8,581 nt of DNA, from the NCBI GenBank assembly GCA_026997055.1, contig JALWJU010000660.1, forward strand, positions 1-8,581, in the 5' to 3' direction. The position numbers and the translations under genes are program-made. Shown piece after piece: positions 7,272-8,581 of the stretch (positions are counted from its first letter, which is position 1; each line of letters starts with the position of its first letter). The notes under the pieces are model-generated. The model made no database searches and was not told where the DNA came from. It worked only from the letters and a program-made list of their open reading frames with translations. This stretch comes from Paracoccaceae bacterium. Lineage in GTDB: Bacteria; Pseudomonadota; Alphaproteobacteria; Rhodobacterales; Rhodobacteraceae.

Positions 7272-7283
7272 CCCTTATAAGGG
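7272..7283. promoter_or_regulatory. perfect 12-bp palindrome CCCTTATAAGGG upstream of mreB
   Basis: The dyad is exact, with an AT-rich centre and GC-rich arms, 73-84 bp upstream of the mreB ATG. It covers the candidate -10 hexamer, so it could be an operator for a dimeric regulator, or simply a promoter that happens to be symmetric. No known regulator site is recognised. Confidence 0.3.
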
Positions 7284-7302
7284 TGGGCGGAGCGAAGAAA
7301 AA
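7274..7302 (-). promoter_or_regulatory. weak candidate sigma-70 promoter for mreB
   Basis: On the minus strand TATAAG (7274-7279) matches the -10 consensus at five of six positions. The hexamer 17 bp upstream is TTTTTC (7297-7302), a poor -35. Transcription would begin near 7267 and give a leader of roughly 65-70 nt. The -10 is one of few AT-rich patches in this gap, but the poor -35 makes this tentative. Confidence 0.3.
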
Positions 7303-7475
7303 GGGGCGTGCGACAGGCGGGAGCGTGTTTTCGCCATTCGTGCAAGCCTGGCCGCATCCGGGATGGCCTGAAATGAGCAGGAAGGCGGGAATATGCGGAA
7401 GGTGCCATTTTCCGTTCTGCGTCACCGTGCCTGACAGGGAGGATTGCAGGGTGCTGGCAAGGCCCGGGCGCATCC

Positions 7476-7593
7476 CGATTTTTCGCAGAAAAATCGTTCC
7501 GCGCGCAGCGCGCCCGCGAACAGGGGGATTATTGCAACAATCCCGGCTCTCGGGGGGTTCGCTGCGCTCGGGGACGGTTTTCTGCGAAAACCG
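7476..7593. repeat. nested inverted repeat, REPIN-like, between leuA and mreB
   Basis: Three hairpins lie symmetrically about position 7535. The left arm is CGATTTTTC-GCA-GAAAAATCG (7476-7496, 9-bp stem, 3-nt loop). The right arm is CGGTTTTC-TGC-GAAAACCG (7575-7593, 8-bp stem). The centre is GGGATTATTG/CAACAATCCC (7525-7544, one mismatch). The arms are also reverse complements of each other: TTTTCGCAGAAAA at 7480-7492 and TTTTCTGCGAAAA at 7578-7590. Inside them GCGCAGCG (7503-7510) pairs with CGCTGCGC (7560-7567), 10 nt from its arm on both sides. GCGAAC (7516-7521) and GTTCGC (7557-7562) offer an alternative pairing. This layout resembles doublets of extragenic palindromes (REPINs). It begins 10 bp past the leuA stop, so it may also end or protect the leuA transcript. 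Confidence 0.75.
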
Positions 7594-7603
7594 GGCCGGG
7601 GCC

Positions 7604-8581
7604 TCAGGGACGGCCCTTTTCGCGGCGCACGAGCAGATTGTTCAGCGCATTGACATAGGCCTTGGCGCTGGCCACCACCGTATCGGTGTCGGCCGACTGG
7701 CCGGTGACGATCTTTCCGTCCTCTTCCATGCGCACGGTGACGGTGGCCTGGGCGTCGGTGCCCTCGGTCACCGCGTGGACCTGGTAGAGCTGCAGCCGCG
7801 CCTTGTGCGCAAACAGCGCCTTGATGGCGTTGAATGTCGCATCCACCGGGCCGTCGCCGGTGGCGGTCACCTGGTGGTCCTCGCCGTCGATGGTGAGCGT
7901 CAGATCCGCCGATTGCGGCGCCTCGGTGCCGCAGATCACCCGCAGGAACTTGACCCGGATGCGGTCATTGGCGGCGTCGGTGCCGTCGCTCATCAGCGCG
8001 ATCAGGTCTTCGTCGAACACCTCCTTCTTGCGGTCGGCGAGTTCCTTGAAGCGCACGAAGACATCGCGCAGCTGGTTGTCGGACAGCTCGAAGCCCAGAT
8101 CCGCGAGCTTCTTGCGCAGGGCGGCGCGGCCGGAATGCTTGCCCATCACCAGGCTGGTTTCCGTCAGGCCGATATCCTCGGGGCGCATGATCTCGAAATT
8201 TTCGCGATTCTTCAGCATCCCGTCCTGGTGGATGCCGCTTTCGTGGGCGAAGGCGTTCTTGCCGACGATGGCCTTGTTGAACTGCACCGCAAAGCCCGAG
8301 ACCTGCGCCACCCGGCGCGAGATCTGGATGATGCGGGTGCTGTCCACGCCGGTCTTGAACGGCAGCGCATCGTGGCGCACCCTGAGCGCCATGACCACCT
8401 CTTCCAGCGCCGTGTTGCCGGCGCGCTCGCCCAGCCCGTTGATGGTGCATTCGATCTGGCGCGCGCCCGCCTCGACCGCGGCCAGCGCGTTGGCCGTGGC
8501 CATGCCCAGGTCGTTGTGACAATGGGTGGCGAAGGTGATTTCGTCCGCGCCCGGCACCCGCTCCAGCAACATCTCGATGAT
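7604..8581 (-). CDS. leuA: 2-isopropylmalate synthase, C-terminal part (5' end outside window)
   Basis: LeuA condenses acetyl-CoA with 2-oxoisovalerate to form 2-isopropylmalate, the committed step of leucine synthesis. The last 325 residues are visible, out of roughly 515-520 expected. The end of the catalytic TIM barrel includes ATHCHNDLG (about 8510-8527), with the HxH metal ligands, and NGLGERAGN, whose final Asn is a further ligand. The linker region has GIHQDGMLKNRENFEIM, characteristic of the family. The C-terminal leucine-binding regulatory domain covers roughly the last 115 residues, with DGPVDATFNAI and DTVVASAKAYVNALNNL. The stop is TGA at 7604-7606. The frame is open to the window edge, so this is truncation by the window, not a broken gene. 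It lies upstream of mreB on the same strand; the 404-bp gap suggests separate transcription. Confidence 0.96.
   Translation of the reverse strand: MIEMLLERVPGADEITFATHCHNDLGMATANALAAVEAGARQIECTINGLGERAGNTALEEVVMALRVRHDALPFKTGVDSTRIIQISRRVAQVSGFAVQFNKAIVGKNAFAHESGIHQDGMLKNRENFEIMRPEDIGLTETSLVMGKHSGRAALRKKLADLGFELSDNQLRDVFVRFKELADRKKEVFDEDLIALMSDGTDAANDRIRVKFLRVICGTEAPQSADLTLTIDGEDHQVTATGDGPVDATFNAIKALFAHKARLQLYQVHAVTEGTDAQATVTVRMEEDGKIVTGQSADTDTVVASAKAYVNALNNLLVRREKGRP

Larger units (their letters stand above)
7200..7603. other. 404-bp non-coding interval between leuA and mreB
   Basis: No convincing gene lies here. On the minus strand the order is: leuA stop, nested inverted repeat (7476-7593), about 170 bp without clear structure, a weak candidate promoter whose -10 sits in a 12-bp palindrome, and an untranslated leader of about 70 nt before the mreB ATG. 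This is the natural place for the elongasome operon's own promoter, and its length argues that mreB is not simply read through from leuA. A minus-strand open frame starting at 7473 crosses the region but runs into mreB out of frame and has no family resemblance. Confidence 0.6.

Noticed and set aside
6162..7280. Plus-strand 365-codon frame opposite mreB
   Set aside because: It is the antisense of a highly conserved gene, with His/Arg/Gly-rich translation.
7156..7473. Minus-strand 105-codon frame in the leuA-mreB gap
   Set aside because: It runs into mreB out of frame, has low-complexity composition and no recognisable domain, and lies across the probable promoter.
7575..7593. Intrinsic terminator of leuA
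   Set aside because: The stem is good, but no U-tract follows on the minus strand, and the hairpin is better explained as one arm of the larger nested repeat. A termination role remains possible and is noted there.
1..8581. Mobile elements, CRISPR array, tRNA or rRNA genes
   Set aside because: I found no transposase or integrase motifs, regularly spaced repeats, or recognisable tRNA or rRNA segments on either strand.

Overview
The window is about 8.6 kb of high-GC DNA carrying the elongasome (rod-shape peptidoglycan synthesis) operon of an alphaproteobacterium, most likely a member of the Rhodobacteraceae. That placement rests on recalled family sequences, not a search. The MreB core and its IDYDS C-terminus, the MreC N-terminus and coiled coil, and the order leuA - mreB - mreC - mreD - mrdA - mrdB - hydroxyacid dehydrogenase all resemble Rhodobacterales. 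Apart from the left edge, every gene is on the minus strand, so transcription runs from high to low coordinates.

Right to left: the window opens inside leuA (2-isopropylmalate synthase; its C-terminal 325 residues are present). Next is a 404-bp interval between the leuA stop and the mreB start. It holds a striking nested inverted repeat and a weak candidate mreB promoter. mreB (actin-like filament protein) follows, ending in a 13-bp tandem duplication that includes its own stop codon. After a further 196-bp gap comes a tightly packed block: mreC, mreD, mrdA (PBP2 transpeptidase), mrdB (RodA glycosyltransferase) and a GhrA-type 2-hydroxyacid dehydrogenase. Each neighbouring pair in this block overlaps by exactly 4 nt (ATGA or GTGA), which implies a single mRNA with translational coupling. 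A 216-bp gap then separates the dehydrogenase from a convergent, truncated plus-strand gene that encodes the C-terminus of an unrecognised membrane protein.

The genes work together as follows. MreB filaments on the inner face of the membrane organise MreC and MreD, which recruit and activate the RodA-PBP2 polymerase/crosslinker pair to insert lateral-wall peptidoglycan. All the key motifs needed for this (actin nucleotide-binding loops, SEDS catalytic Asp, PBP SxxK/SxD/KTGT) are present, so the set looks intact. The dehydrogenase is a metabolic gene riding on the end of the operon.

I see no mobile element, CRISPR array, RNA gene or defence system, and no convincing new system. The most unusual material is non-coding: the REPIN-like nested palindrome upstream of mreB, a palindrome with a similar AT-rich core at the far end of the operon, and the duplication at the mreB stop.
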